Origin: Cyclobacteriaceae bacterium
Lineage (GTDB): Bacteria > Bacteroidota > Bacteroidia > Cytophagales > Cyclobacteriaceae
Length of the DNA stretch: 64,000 nucleotides
Direction: 5' to 3'
Assembly: GCA_019694875.1 (NCBI GenBank)
Contig: JAIBBC010000003.1
Location: 798,469-862,468 of the forward strand
The notes below the pieces were generated by a model. It did not search any database, was not told where the DNA came from, and saw only the letters and a list, made by a program, of their open reading frames with translations. Below are positions 24,491 to 33,021 of the stretch, in pieces (positions within the stretch are counted from its first letter, which is position 1; the number at the start of each line of letters is the position of its first letter). The position numbers were made by a program, and so were the translations under genes.

Positions 24491-27166
24491 ATGTCATTAT
24501 CAACTAAATACAATCCCTCCGAAGTAGAAGACAAATGGTACAAGCGCTGGATGGAAAAGCGTTTTTTTCATTCCGAGCCTAACCCGAATAAAGAGGCCTA
24601 CACGATCGTGATCCCTCCGCCCAACGTGACGGGCGTTTTGCACATGGGCCACATGCTCAATAACACCATTCAGGACGTGTTGATCCGCAAGGCACGCATG
24701 CAGGGCAAGGAAGCGTGCTGGGTGCCGGGCACTGACCATGCATCTATTGCTACAGAGGCAAAGGTTGTGCAGATGCTGCGTGAGAAAAAGATTAAAAAGT
24801 CAGACCTCACCCGCGATGAATTCCTGAAGTACGCGTGGGAATGGAAAGAGAAATATGGCGGCATCATTCTCGAGCAGCTGAAAAAACTTGGCGCTTCGTG
24901 CGACTGGGACCGTACCAGTTTTACGATGGACCCGGATTATTACAAAGCTGTTATCCGTGTGTTTGTTGACCTGCACAATAAGAACTACATCTATCGCGGA
25001 CTTCGGATGGTGAACTGGGATTGCGAAGCGCAGACCACGGTATCGAACGAAGAAGTATTGTATAAAGAAGAAGGTGAGCGGTCTGTGTTATACTCCGTTC
25101 GCTATAAAGTTAAAGATACGGCTGACGAGTGGATTACCATCGCCACCCAACGCCCTGAAACGATCATGGGCGATGTGGCTATCGCGGTCAATCCTTCCGA
25201 TGAGCGTTACAAAAATCTGGTAGGTAAAAAAATTCTGGTTCCGTTCATTAACCGCGAAATACCGGTTATTGCCGATGATTATGTTGACAAAACGTTTGGT
25301 ACCGGATGCTTAAAGGTTACGCCTGCGCACGATGTAAACGACTACGAAATCGGATTACGCCACAACCTTCCGGTGATCGATACAATCAATGATGACGGTA
25401 CTATCAACGAAAAAAGTGAGCTTCCGAAATTCTTCGGGAAAGATCGCTTCGTTGTTCGCAAGGAAATTGTGAAAGATCTGCGCGAGGCAGGTCACCTCGT
25501 AAAAGAGGAAGAATTCGTTACGCGTATTGGCCGTTCAGAGAGAACGAATTCCGTGATCGAACCCAAGCTTTCGCTGCAGTGGTTTATCCGGATGAAAGAA
25601 ATTTCTAAGAAAGCAGCCGAAGCGGTAGAAACCGATGACGTTGTTCTTCATCCGGCAAAATTCAAAAACACCTATCGCCACTGGATGGAAAATGTGCGCG
25701 ACTGGTGTATTTCCCGTCAGTTGTGGTGGGGTCATCGCATCCCCGCATACTATTATGGCAGCGGTGAAAATGATTTTGTGGTAGCCGAAACAATTCAGGA
25801 TGCTATTCAACTTGCTTCAAAAAAAGCGGGACGGACAATCACTGAAAAAGATTTAAAACAGGATGCTGACGTGCTTGACACGTGGGCATCGTCATGGCTG
25901 TGGCCGATTGAGGTGTTTGGCGGATTCAAAGATGAGTACTTCGACAAAGCAACGGGAAAAATCAACGTACCCAAAAACAAAGAACTCGACTACTACTACC
26001 CTACCCAGGTGCTGGTAACAGCTCCTGAAATTTTGTTCTTCTGGGTTGCCCGGATGATTATTGCGGGTTACGAGTACACCGGTCAAAAACCATTCACCGA
26101 CGTATACCTGACGGGTATTGTTCGCGATAAGCTGGGAAGAAAAATGTCGAAGTCGTTGGGTAACTCACCTGACCCGCTTGACCTGATCGGCAACTTTGGT
26201 GCAGATGCCGTTCGCACGGGAATGCTGTTCAGTTCGCCTGCCGGAAACGATTTGCTGTATGATGAAAAACTGGTTGAACAGGGAAGAAACTTTGCCAACA
26301 AAATCTGGAATGCCTTTCGACTGGTAAAAGGCTGGGAAGTTGATGCATCGCTGAAGCAGCCTGCTGAAAACACAACGGCCATCACGTGGTTTGAATCAAA
26401 ACTGAACGCATCCCTTATTGAGCTGAACGACCATTTCGATAAGTTCAGAATGTCTGACGCTTTGCAAACGGTTTACAAACTTACGTGGGACGATTTTTGC
26501 GCCTGGTACCTGGAGATGATCAAACCCGAATTTGGCAAACCGATTGATCAGGTGACCTACGATAAAACAGTTTCGTTGTTTGAGACGGTGCTGAAAGTAC
26601 TGCATCCATTCATGCCGTTCATTACCGAAGAATTGTGGCACGAACTGAAAGATCGTAAAGACTGGGAGTATATCATTGTTGCTCAGTGGCCTGCCGCGGG
26701 CAAGTCAGACGAATCCATTTTGAAAGAAGCTGACTTCGCGTTTGAATTGATCACACAGATTCGTAACGCACGCAGTTCAAAGGGGTTGTCACCAAAAGAA
26801 GTACTGAAGCTCCACCAAAAAGAACAACCGAAGAACATCAACACGTTTTGGAGCATCGTTAAAAAGCTTGGCAATATCAGTGACATACAAACCGCTGTTC
26901 AAAAGCCTGCGGGAGTTTCATTCCTTGTCGGGACGCACGAATTCACAATCCCGCTGGAAGGCAAGATTGACGTAGCGAAAGAACGCGAAGCTTTAATAAA
27001 AGACATCGAATACCAGAAGGGCTTTATGGCTTCGGTTGACAAAAAACTTTCGAACGAAAAGTTTGTGAACAGCGCGAAGCCGGAAGTAGTGGAAATGGAA
27101 CGCAAGAAGAAAGCCGATGCTGAAGCCAAGATTAAAGCATTGGAGGAGAGTTTATCGCGACTATAG
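24491..27166 (+). CDS. valS: Valine--tRNA ligase
   Basis: An 891-residue class I aminoacyl-tRNA synthetase. The HIGH signature is HMGH at residues 51-54 within PPPNVTGVLHMGH, and KMSKS is at 551-555. Between them lies the editing (CP1) domain with TQRPETIMGDVAIAVNP and GTGCLKVTPAHDVNDYEIG. The anticodon-binding domain follows, and a C-terminal Lys/Glu-rich coiled coil (about residues 820-888) is typical of ValRS. It charges tRNA-Val with valine and hydrolyses mischarged Thr. No T-box or other leader is seen. Confidence 0.98.
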   Translation: MSLSTKYNPSEVEDKWYKRWMEKRFFHSEPNPNKEAYTIVIPPPNVTGVLHMGHMLNNTIQDVLIRKARMQGKEACWVPGTDHASIATEAKVVQMLREKKIKKSDLTRDEFLKYAWEWKEKYGGIILEQLKKLGASCDWDRTSFTMDPDYYKAVIRVFVDLHNKNYIYRGLRMVNWDCEAQTTVSNEEVLYKEEGERSVLYSVRYKVKDTADEWITIATQRPETIMGDVAIAVNPSDERYKNLVGKKILVPFINREIPVIADDYVDKTFGTGCLKVTPAHDVNDYEIGLRHNLPVIDTINDDGTINEKSELPKFFGKDRFVVRKEIVKDLREAGHLVKEEEFVTRIGRSERTNSVIEPKLSLQWFIRMKEISKKAAEAVETDDVVLHPAKFKNTYRHWMENVRDWCISRQLWWGHRIPAYYYGSGENDFVVAETIQDAIQLASKKAGRTITEKDLKQDADVLDTWASSWLWPIEVFGGFKDEYFDKATGKINVPKNKELDYYYPTQVLVTAPEILFFWVARMIIAGYEYTGQKPFTDVYLTGIVRDKLGRKMSKSLGNSPDPLDLIGNFGADAVRTGMLFSSPAGNDLLYDEKLVEQGRNFANKIWNAFRLVKGWEVDASLKQPAENTTAITWFESKLNASLIELNDHFDKFRMSDALQTVYKLTWDDFCAWYLEMIKPEFGKPIDQVTYDKTVSLFETVLKVLHPFMPFITEELWHELKDRKDWEYIIVAQWPAAGKSDESILKEADFAFELITQIRNARSSKGLSPKEVLKLHQKEQPKNINTFWSIVKKLGNISDIQTAVQKPAGVSFLVGTHEFTIPLEGKIDVAKEREALIKDIEYQKGFMASVDKKLSNEKFVNSAKPEVVEMERKKKADAEAKIKALEESLSRL

Positions 27167-27224
27167 TTATCCATTAATCGTTAATGTTTAATAGTCTATG
27201 ATGCGGATAACTGATAACGATTAA
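27166..27224. repeat. Interleaved inverted repeats between valS and ald
   Basis: GTTATCC (27166-27172) pairs with GGATAAC (27205-27211), while TTAATCGTTA (27174-27183) pairs with TAACGATTAA (27215-27224). The two pairs interleave, so they cannot form together except as a pseudoknot. The convergent genes end on both sides. Confidence 0.5.
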
Positions 27225-27225
27225 C

Positions 27226-28452
27226 TTAAAATCTCCCTGCAGCCATCAGCAACTCAATGTTCTTGTGCTTCAGTCCGAATTTACGCGCGACCGATTCGTT
27301 GGTTAAGCTGCCTTTGTACGTATACACCCCTTTCATAAACCACTTGTGTGTGAGGATCATCTCCTCTACTCCGCCTTCTTCCGCGGCACGCAAAATGGTT
27401 GGTGTGAATATATTGCTCAATGCGTTCGTGGCGGTATGGGCTACGCGTGATGCCACGTTGGGAACGCAGTAATGAATCACATCATGTTTGCGGAATGCCG
27501 GCTTCTTCAACGTGGTGATCTCGGATGTTTCCACGCAGCCACCCTGGTCAATACTCAAATCGATAATTAGCGAATCGGGCTTCATCTTGCTCACCATTTC
27601 TTCCGTTACCACGTGTCGCGCCCTTCCCTTCTCCGCGCGCAACGCACCGATTACCACATCGGCAGTCTTAAGCGTTTCACTTAGCGTAATCGTGTCGATT
27701 GTTGATGTATACAACTGCTGACCCAAAATATGTTTGATCCTTCTCAGCTTGTACAAATGATTGTCGAATACCTGCACATCCGCGCCTAATCCCAGCGCAG
27801 CGCGGGCCGCAAATTCGGCCACGGTACCCGCACCGATAATCACCACCTTGGTGGGGGGCACACCCGTTATTCCACCCAGAATAACGCCCTTTCCATTGTT
27901 AGCTGTGCTTAAATATTCAGCTGCGATCAGCATTACCGTACTTCCGGCAATCTCGCTCATCGCCCGGATGATGGGCATGCCACCAACTTTATCTTCAATG
28001 AATTCATACGCCAGCGCAGTGATCTTCTTCTTCATCATCGCATGAAGATCTTCCGGGTTCAAATGTCCCATCTGGATCGCAGAGATCAGCGTTTGCCCGG
28101 GATGCATATATTCGATCTCCTCCACGGTAGGCGGCTCGATCTTTAAAATAATGCTGGCTTTATAAACTTCCTGTGGAGAGTACACGATCTTGGCACCTGC
28201 CTCACTGTATTGCTGATCGCTGAATTTCGATCCGACACCGGCTTTGGTTTCCATCCACACGTCATGACCGTTGTTTACGAGCAACGCCACCGCATCGGGA
28301 GTAAGCGTGATGCGATTTTCCTGTAACGAAATTTCTCTCGGTAAACCGATAACAAACGAATTCTTTTCTTTTTTCACCGCGAGCATCTGCTCCTGCGGAA
28401 CGAGGCTTGCTTTGGCAAGACTTTCAAACCCCGTTTTCTTCTTGTCACTCAT
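27226..28452 (-). CDS. ald: Alanine dehydrogenase
   Basis: A 408-residue protein, about 35 residues longer at the N-terminus than the usual 370-residue enzyme. It has the AlaDH/PNT N-terminal domain (IGLPREISLQENRITLTPDAVALLVNNGHDV, with the substrate-binding Arg and Lys region) and the NAD-binding domain (VVIIGAGTVAEFAARAALGLGADVQVFD, GxGxxG near residue 205). It interconverts L-alanine and pyruvate with NAD. It is the last gene of the porX-tsaE-ald operon, overlapping tsaE by 8 bases. A transhydrogenase alpha subunit is excluded by the absence of membrane segments. Confidence 0.92.
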   Translation of the reverse strand: MSDKKKTGFESLAKASLVPQEQMLAVKKEKNSFVIGLPREISLQENRITLTPDAVALLVNNGHDVWMETKAGVGSKFSDQQYSEAGAKIVYSPQEVYKASIILKIEPPTVEEIEYMHPGQTLISAIQMGHLNPEDLHAMMKKKITALAYEFIEDKVGGMPIIRAMSEIAGSTVMLIAAEYLSTANNGKGVILGGITGVPPTKVVIIGAGTVAEFAARAALGLGADVQVFDNHLYKLRRIKHILGQQLYTSTIDTITLSETLKTADVVIGALRAEKGRARHVVTEEMVSKMKPDSLIIDLSIDQGGCVETSEITTLKKPAFRKHDVIHYCVPNVASRVAHTATNALSNIFTPTILRAAEEGGVEEMILTHKWFMKGVYTYKGSLTNESVARKFGLKHKNIELLMAAGRF

Positions 28453-28891
28453 GGGTGTTAAACGCTATGGTTCTTTGCTGATCGTTATCGGTTTTCCGGA
28501 TCGACACTTCGAAATATTTTTGCGGAAGCAGACCGGCTATTTTTTCCGGCCACTCAATCAAACAATATGACCCGGAATCCAGGTACTCTTCTGTTCCGAT
28601 ATCGTATGCTTCCAATTCATTTTTCAGTCTGTAAAAATCAAAATGATAAATCGTTTGGCCTGAGGTGCCTTCGTATTCATTTACAATTGAAAACGTGGGA
28701 CTACTCATGCCATCGTTCACGCCCAGTGCGTGGCAGATAGCTTTGATAAAGGTTGTTTTCCCCGAGCCCATCTCACCCTGAAACACAATCACCCGGAGCG
28801 GTCCGGCTTCACGAATCAGTTGTTCAGCAACGTGTTGCAGATCACCGGGTGTTACCTTCTCAAATACGATACCCTTCACGTCAGGACGCAT
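28445..28891 (-). CDS. tsaE: tRNA threonylcarbamoyladenosine biosynthesis ATPase TsaE
   Basis: A 148-residue protein, the typical TsaE length. It has a P-loop GEMGSGKTTFIKAICHALG (residues about 39-57), the switch SPTFSIVNEYEG, and YHFDFYRLKNELEAYDIGTEEYLDSGSYCLIEWPEKI with the conserved Trp-Pro-Glu. It works with TsaB and TsaD to make t6A37 in ANN-decoding tRNAs. It overlaps porX by 11 bases and ald by 8 bases, so all three are coupled on the minus strand. tsaB and tsaD are elsewhere. Confidence 0.95.
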   Translation of the reverse strand: MRPDVKGIVFEKVTPGDLQHVAEQLIREAGPLRVIVFQGEMGSGKTTFIKAICHALGVNDGMSSPTFSIVNEYEGTSGQTIYHFDFYRLKNELEAYDIGTEEYLDSGSYCLIEWPEKIAGLLPQKYFEVSIRKTDNDQQRTIAFNTHE

Positions 28892-30443
28892 TTTTCGAAG
28901 ATAGCGAAATTATAGGAATAATCATCTCCTCCAGGCTCACGCCACCATGCTGAAATGTGTCCTTATAAAAGTTAACGTAATAGTTGTAATTGTTCGGGTA
29001 CGCAAAGAACTGATCTTCAATCGCGAAGACGTACGAGGTTGAAACATTCACTTTCGGCAGGAACAACCGCTCGGGCTTTGTTACCTGCATTACCTTGTTG
29101 CCTTCAAAGCCCAGGTTCTTCCCCTGCTTGTAACGCAGGTTTGTATTTACAGCTTTATCTCCAACAATTTTAAATGGTCGCTTTACGCGGATCGTACCGT
29201 GATCAGTTGTGATAATCACCTTCGCATTCTTCTCGGAAATCTTCCTGAAAATCTCCAATAAAGGGGAGTGTTCTAGCCACGACTTAGTAATCGAACGGTA
29301 CGCTGATTCATCTGGAGCAAGCTCCCGCACCATGGCCATGTCGGTCCGCGCATGCGAAAGCATATCTACAAAGTTGTAAACGATCACATTCAGATCGTTT
29401 TTAAAAAGGTTGTTTATTGAATCGGCCAGATCTCGGCCACCTTCCAGGTTTTTGATCTTATGATACGAGAATTTGATGTTAAGATTGTTCTTCTTAATCT
29501 GCTTTTCCAAAAAGCTGTCTTCGAAATTATTCTTGCCTTCATCTTCATCTTCACCTACCCAAAGGTCAGGTTGGAGCTTGGCCATCTCAGCCGGCATCAT
29601 TCCAGAAAAGATTGCATTTCGTGAATAGGCGGTTGTGGTCGGAAGAATCGAGTAATACGTCTCTTCCTTCTCCACGTTAAAGTATTCAGCAATAACCGGC
29701 TCAATTACTTTCCACTGGTCGTAACGAAGATTATCAATCAACAGCATGAAAACAGGTTTACCCGGACTTAATTCCGGAAAAACTTTTTTCTTCATCAGTT
29801 GATGGGAAAGTAACGGCTTGTCGCTGTTAGCATCGTTAAGCCACTTTTCATAATTCTTGATGATGAACTTGGCGAAATTTGCGTTCGCCTCAGTCTTCTG
29901 CGCCTCAAACACATCCTTCATATCGTTGCTGTCGGATGTATCGAGCTCAAGTTCCCAGTACACAAGTTTCTTATAAATATCAGCCCAGGCCTCATGATTC
30001 ATTTCATCCATGAAAGCCATGCTGATCTTACGGAACTCCTGTTGATAATTAAGATTTGTCTTTTCCGTTACGAGACGCTTGTTATCAAATATCTTTTTTA
30101 CGGAAAGTAATATCTGGCTCGGATTGAGCGGCTTGATCAGGTAATCGGCAATCTTCGATCCGATCGCCTCTTCCATAATATGCTCTTCTTCGTTTTTGGT
30201 GATCATCACCACCGGAAGATTGGGCTTGTTATTTTTTATGATGCCGAGCGCCTCCAGCCCCGACATGCCGGGCATGTTCTCATCGAGGAATACAGCATCG
30301 AAATGTCGCTCTTCACACAACTCAACAGCATCCGAACCGCTGTTCACCGGAGTGATGTCGTAACCGCGTTGCTCCAGGAAAAGGATATGCGGTTTCAACA
30401 AGTCAATCTCGTCATCGGCCCACAAAATGCTGTATCTTTGCAT
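28881..30443 (-). CDS. porX: PorX: response regulator with PglZ domain, T9SS regulator
   Basis: A 520-residue two-domain protein. Residues 1-125 form a receiver with acidic Asp10/Asp11, phospho-acceptor Asp54 (FLDENMPGMSG), Thr82 and Lys104 (LIKP). Residues about 200-515 form a PglZ/alkaline phosphatase-like domain with LLIDNLRYDQW, PTTTAYSRNAIFSGMMP and IITTDHGTIRV as metal and substrate sites. In Porphyromonas gingivalis PorX acts with PorY and the sigma factor SigP to control type IX secretion genes. PorY is not nearby. The presence of a T9SS cargo peptidase in this window fits. The gene leads the porX-tsaE-ald operon. Confidence 0.93.
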   Translation of the reverse strand: MQRYSILWADDEIDLLKPHILFLEQRGYDITPVNSGSDAVELCEERHFDAVFLDENMPGMSGLEALGIIKNNKPNLPVVMITKNEEEHIMEEAIGSKIADYLIKPLNPSQILLSVKKIFDNKRLVTEKTNLNYQQEFRKISMAFMDEMNHEAWADIYKKLVYWELELDTSDSNDMKDVFEAQKTEANANFAKFIIKNYEKWLNDANSDKPLLSHQLMKKKVFPELSPGKPVFMLLIDNLRYDQWKVIEPVIAEYFNVEKEETYYSILPTTTAYSRNAIFSGMMPAEMAKLQPDLWVGEDEDEGKNNFEDSFLEKQIKKNNLNIKFSYHKIKNLEGGRDLADSINNLFKNDLNVIVYNFVDMLSHARTDMAMVRELAPDESAYRSITKSWLEHSPLLEIFRKISEKNAKVIITTDHGTIRVKRPFKIVGDKAVNTNLRYKQGKNLGFEGNKVMQVTKPERLFLPKVNVSTSYVFAIEDQFFAYPNNYNYYVNFYKDTFQHGGVSLEEMIIPIISLSSKNAS

Positions 30444-30556
30444 AGTCGTAATTTTACGTAAGTTAGTGATTAAAGAACAAAAGTTATCAGGTAATAGTTG
30501 ACCGGCTGCGCTAATCCAACGCCAATAAACTTTAACGAATAACTATTAACTGGCAA

Positions 30557-31783
30557 ATGAACAAGAAGAAGATTATCAACGATCCCGTTTACGGATTTAT
30601 CACGATTCCGGGTGAACTTCTTTTTGATATTATTTCACATCCGTGGTTTCAGCGGCTTCGCCACATCAAGCAGCTTGGTCTTACCGACCTGGTTTATCCG
30701 GGCGCTCAACACACACGCTTCCAGCATGCGCTCGGGGCAATGCACTTGATGACCCGCGTACTCGACAACCTCCGAAATAAAGGCATTGAAATTTCAGATG
30801 AAGAATATGAAGGTGCAGTGATTGCTGTACTCCTTCACGATATCGGGCATGGACCACTTTCACACACACTCGAACATACGTTATTGCATGGCATCAAGCA
30901 TGAAAGCCTTTCCTACCTGTTCATGCAACGACTCAATAAAGAATTTAACGGAGCGCTTGCCATCAGCCTGAAGATTTTTCAAAATACCTACAGACGAAAA
31001 TTCTTTCATCAACTGGTTTCGAGTCAGCTTGATATTGACCGGCTCGATTATCTAAAACGTGATTGCTTCTTTGCCGGAGTAATGGAAGGCACCATCGGTG
31101 TTGATCGGATTATATCCATGCTTACGGTCTACAATGATCAACTGGTTGTGGAAGAAAAAGGAATTTTAAGTATCGAGAACTTTCTAAACGCTAGGCGGCT
31201 AATGTACTGGCAGGTTTACCTGCATAAAACAACGGTGAGTGCTGAGCGGATGATGGTAAACATCATCAGGCGGGCGGAACATTTGGTTAAGTCGGGCGAG
31301 GGTTTACCGGCAAGCGAATCGCTGCTGACATTTCTCCGTCATACTTATTCCTTAGATAATTTTAAAGACAAAGCCGAAGTACTGAATTCATATGGCCTGC
31401 TGGATGACAACGACATCTGGGGAGCGATTAAGCTCTGGCGCAGTCATCCGGATTTTATTCTGGCAACACTGTGTAAACTGTTAACCGAACGCAGGCTCTT
31501 CCAGATAAGGCTTGGAAGCGAATCGATCCGCAAAGAAGAAATTGAACGTATCCGTGAAAGGGTCACGCAAACATTCGGAATACTCCGGTCTGAGTCGTCC
31601 TATTTCTTTTCGTACGGTGCAGTCAGCAATGAAGCCTATGCCGAGGGGCAGAAAATCAACATCCTGATGAAGTCGGGAGAGCTGGTCGATCTCGCACAGG
31701 CGTCCGACCTTCCCAACATCAAGGCTATCAGCAAAATCGTGAAAAAAAATTACCTCTGCTGGCCTAAAAATGTATCTTTGTAA
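30557..31783 (+). CDS. HD domain phosphohydrolase (dGTPase-like)
   Basis: A 408-residue protein with an N-terminal HD domain: metal ligands His57 (RFQHALGAMHL), His94-Asp95 (HDIGHGPLSHTLEH) and a later Asp in SSQLDIDRLDYLKRD. The pattern matches the SAMHD1/dGTP triphosphohydrolase-like branch, which converts dNTPs to nucleosides and triphosphate, or acts on related nucleotides. The C-terminal part is helical and conserved in bacterial homologues. It precedes lpxD by 64 bases in the same direction, but lpxD has its own promoter overlapping this gene's last codons. Confidence 0.9.
   Translation: MNKKKIINDPVYGFITIPGELLFDIISHPWFQRLRHIKQLGLTDLVYPGAQHTRFQHALGAMHLMTRVLDNLRNKGIEISDEEYEGAVIAVLLHDIGHGPLSHTLEHTLLHGIKHESLSYLFMQRLNKEFNGALAISLKIFQNTYRRKFFHQLVSSQLDIDRLDYLKRDCFFAGVMEGTIGVDRIISMLTVYNDQLVVEEKGILSIENFLNARRLMYWQVYLHKTTVSAERMMVNIIRRAEHLVKSGEGLPASESLLTFLRHTYSLDNFKDKAEVLNSYGLLDDNDIWGAIKLWRSHPDFILATLCKLLTERRLFQIRLGSESIRKEEIERIRERVTQTFGILRSESSYFFSYGAVSNEAYAEGQKINILMKSGELVDLAQASDLPNIKAISKIVKKNYLCWPKNVSL
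31773..31780 (+). promoter_or_regulatory. Predicted -7 element upstream of lpxD
   Basis: TATCTTTG is an exact TAnnTTTG match located in the last codons of the HD gene, 67 bases before the chosen lpxD start. The -33 element is weak. Confidence 0.35.
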
Positions 31784-31794
31784 AATAGGCATTT

Positions 31795-31832
31795 GCATTA
31801 GGCATGAACAACCTGGTGCTTTCACCTAATGC
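31795..31832. repeat. Inverted repeat in the lpxD leader
   Basis: GCATTAGG (31795-31802) pairs with CCTAATGC (31825-31832) around 22 bases. CCTGATGCCTGAG follows as a partial direct repeat. It could form a hairpin in the 5' leader, just upstream of the start codon. Confidence 0.45.
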
Positions 31833-31847
31833 CTGATGCCTGAGATA

Positions 31848-32906
31848 ATGGAGTTTACCATACAGCAAATAGCCGCCATGCTGGGCGGAGAAGTGAAGGG
31901 CGATGGCAACGCTAAAATTAACATGCTTGCCAAAATCCAGGATGCCAAGCCCGGACAAATTGCATTTCTCTCCAATCCTAAATACGAAAACTTTATCTAC
32001 ACCACGCAGGCTTCTGCAGTCATTGTCAGTAAAGACTTTGTTCCAAAGAAAGATGTTTCCGCTGCGCTGATTGTTGTAACAGATCCTTACAGCAGCTTTA
32101 CGGTATTACTGGAAGAATATCACAAGATGATGAGCTTCCAGAAAACAGGTGTGGAAGAACCCAGCTTTCTTGGAAGCAAAACGACTATTGGGAAAAATAT
32201 TTACCGCGGAGCATTCTCTTACATTGGCAGCAATGTGAAGATCGGTGATAACGTAAAAATTTATCCGCATGCGTACGTAGGTGATGATGTGGAGATTGGA
32301 AACAACACGATCCTTCATACCGGCACGAAGCTTTACAGCGGAACCAAGATCGGTAACAATTGCACGATCCATGCCGGTACAGTAATCGGAAGCGATGGCT
32401 TCGGCTTTGCACCGCAGGCCGATGGTACATATAAAACTATTCCGCAACTCGGGAACGTAATCATTGAAGATAACGTAACAGTTGGCGGTAACACCGTAAT
32501 CGACTGCGCAACTTTATTCGGTGATGCAACCATCATCCGCCAGGGCGTTAAGCTCGACAACCTTATCCAGATTGCGCACAATGTTGAGATTGGCAAGAAC
32601 ACTGTGATTGCTGCACAAGCCGGTATTTCCGGATCAACCAAGATTGGCGAGAACAGTGTGCTGGCTGGTCAGGTAGGTATTGCCGGTCATTTGGTGATCG
32701 CCAACAACACAAGCATTGGTGCACAATCGGGCATATCAAAATCGATCAAGGAAGAAGGCCAAAAAATTCTCGGCTATCCTGCGTTCGACATAAAAGAGTA
32801 TTTCCGATCGTATGCGGTGTTCAAAAACCTTCCCGATCTGAATCAGCGCCTGCGTGATCTGGAGAAGAAGATGGAAGAGCTAAAGTTACCGACCGAAAAA
32901 CCCTAA
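31848..32906 (+). CDS. lpxD: UDP-3-O-(3-hydroxyacyl)glucosamine N-acyltransferase LpxD
   Basis: A 352-residue enzyme of lipid A synthesis that transfers a second 3-hydroxyacyl chain to UDP-3-O-acyl-glucosamine. The ATG at 31848 is preferred over 31836 because the family starts near [14 protein letters not shown]. Residues about 20-90 are the N-terminal uridine-binding domain ([23 protein letters not shown]), and about 105-330 form a left-handed beta helix with hexapeptide repeats ([22 protein letters not shown]), including the catalytic His region [10 protein letters not shown]. The C-terminal helix closes the trimer. It leads the lpxD-lpxC/fabZ-lpxA cluster. Confidence 0.96.
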   Translation: MEFTIQQIAAMLGGEVKGDGNAKINMLAKIQDAKPGQIAFLSNPKYENFIYTTQASAVIVSKDFVPKKDVSAALIVVTDPYSSFTVLLEEYHKMMSFQKTGVEEPSFLGSKTTIGKNIYRGAFSYIGSNVKIGDNVKIYPHAYVGDDVEIGNNTILHTGTKLYSGTKIGNNCTIHAGTVIGSDGFGFAPQADGTYKTIPQLGNVIIEDNVTVGGNTVIDCATLFGDATIIRQGVKLDNLIQIAHNVEIGKNTVIAAQAGISGSTKIGENSVLAGQVGIAGHLVIANNTSIGAQSGISKSIKEEGQKILGYPAFDIKEYFRSYAVFKNLPDLNQRLRDLEKKMEELKLPTEKP

Positions 32907-32974
32907 TACTTCCCCTCACAACCCCATGCTAACGTTAGCGGGCGTAACCAGCTGATCATCAGCGACTCCCCTAT

Positions 32975-33005
32975 TTTGATAATCTGCTTTTAGGGCGTAA
33001 ATTTG
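32975..33005 (+). promoter_or_regulatory. Predicted promoter of lpxC/fabZ
   Basis: TTTG (32975-32978), 19-bp spacer, TAAATTTG (32998-33005): a full match to the Bacteroidota promoter pattern, 16 bases before the ATG at 33022. It allows lpxC/fabZ, lpxA and the ABC gene to be expressed apart from lpxD. Confidence 0.6.
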
Positions 33006-33021
33006 CCAACTTTTAAAAGCG

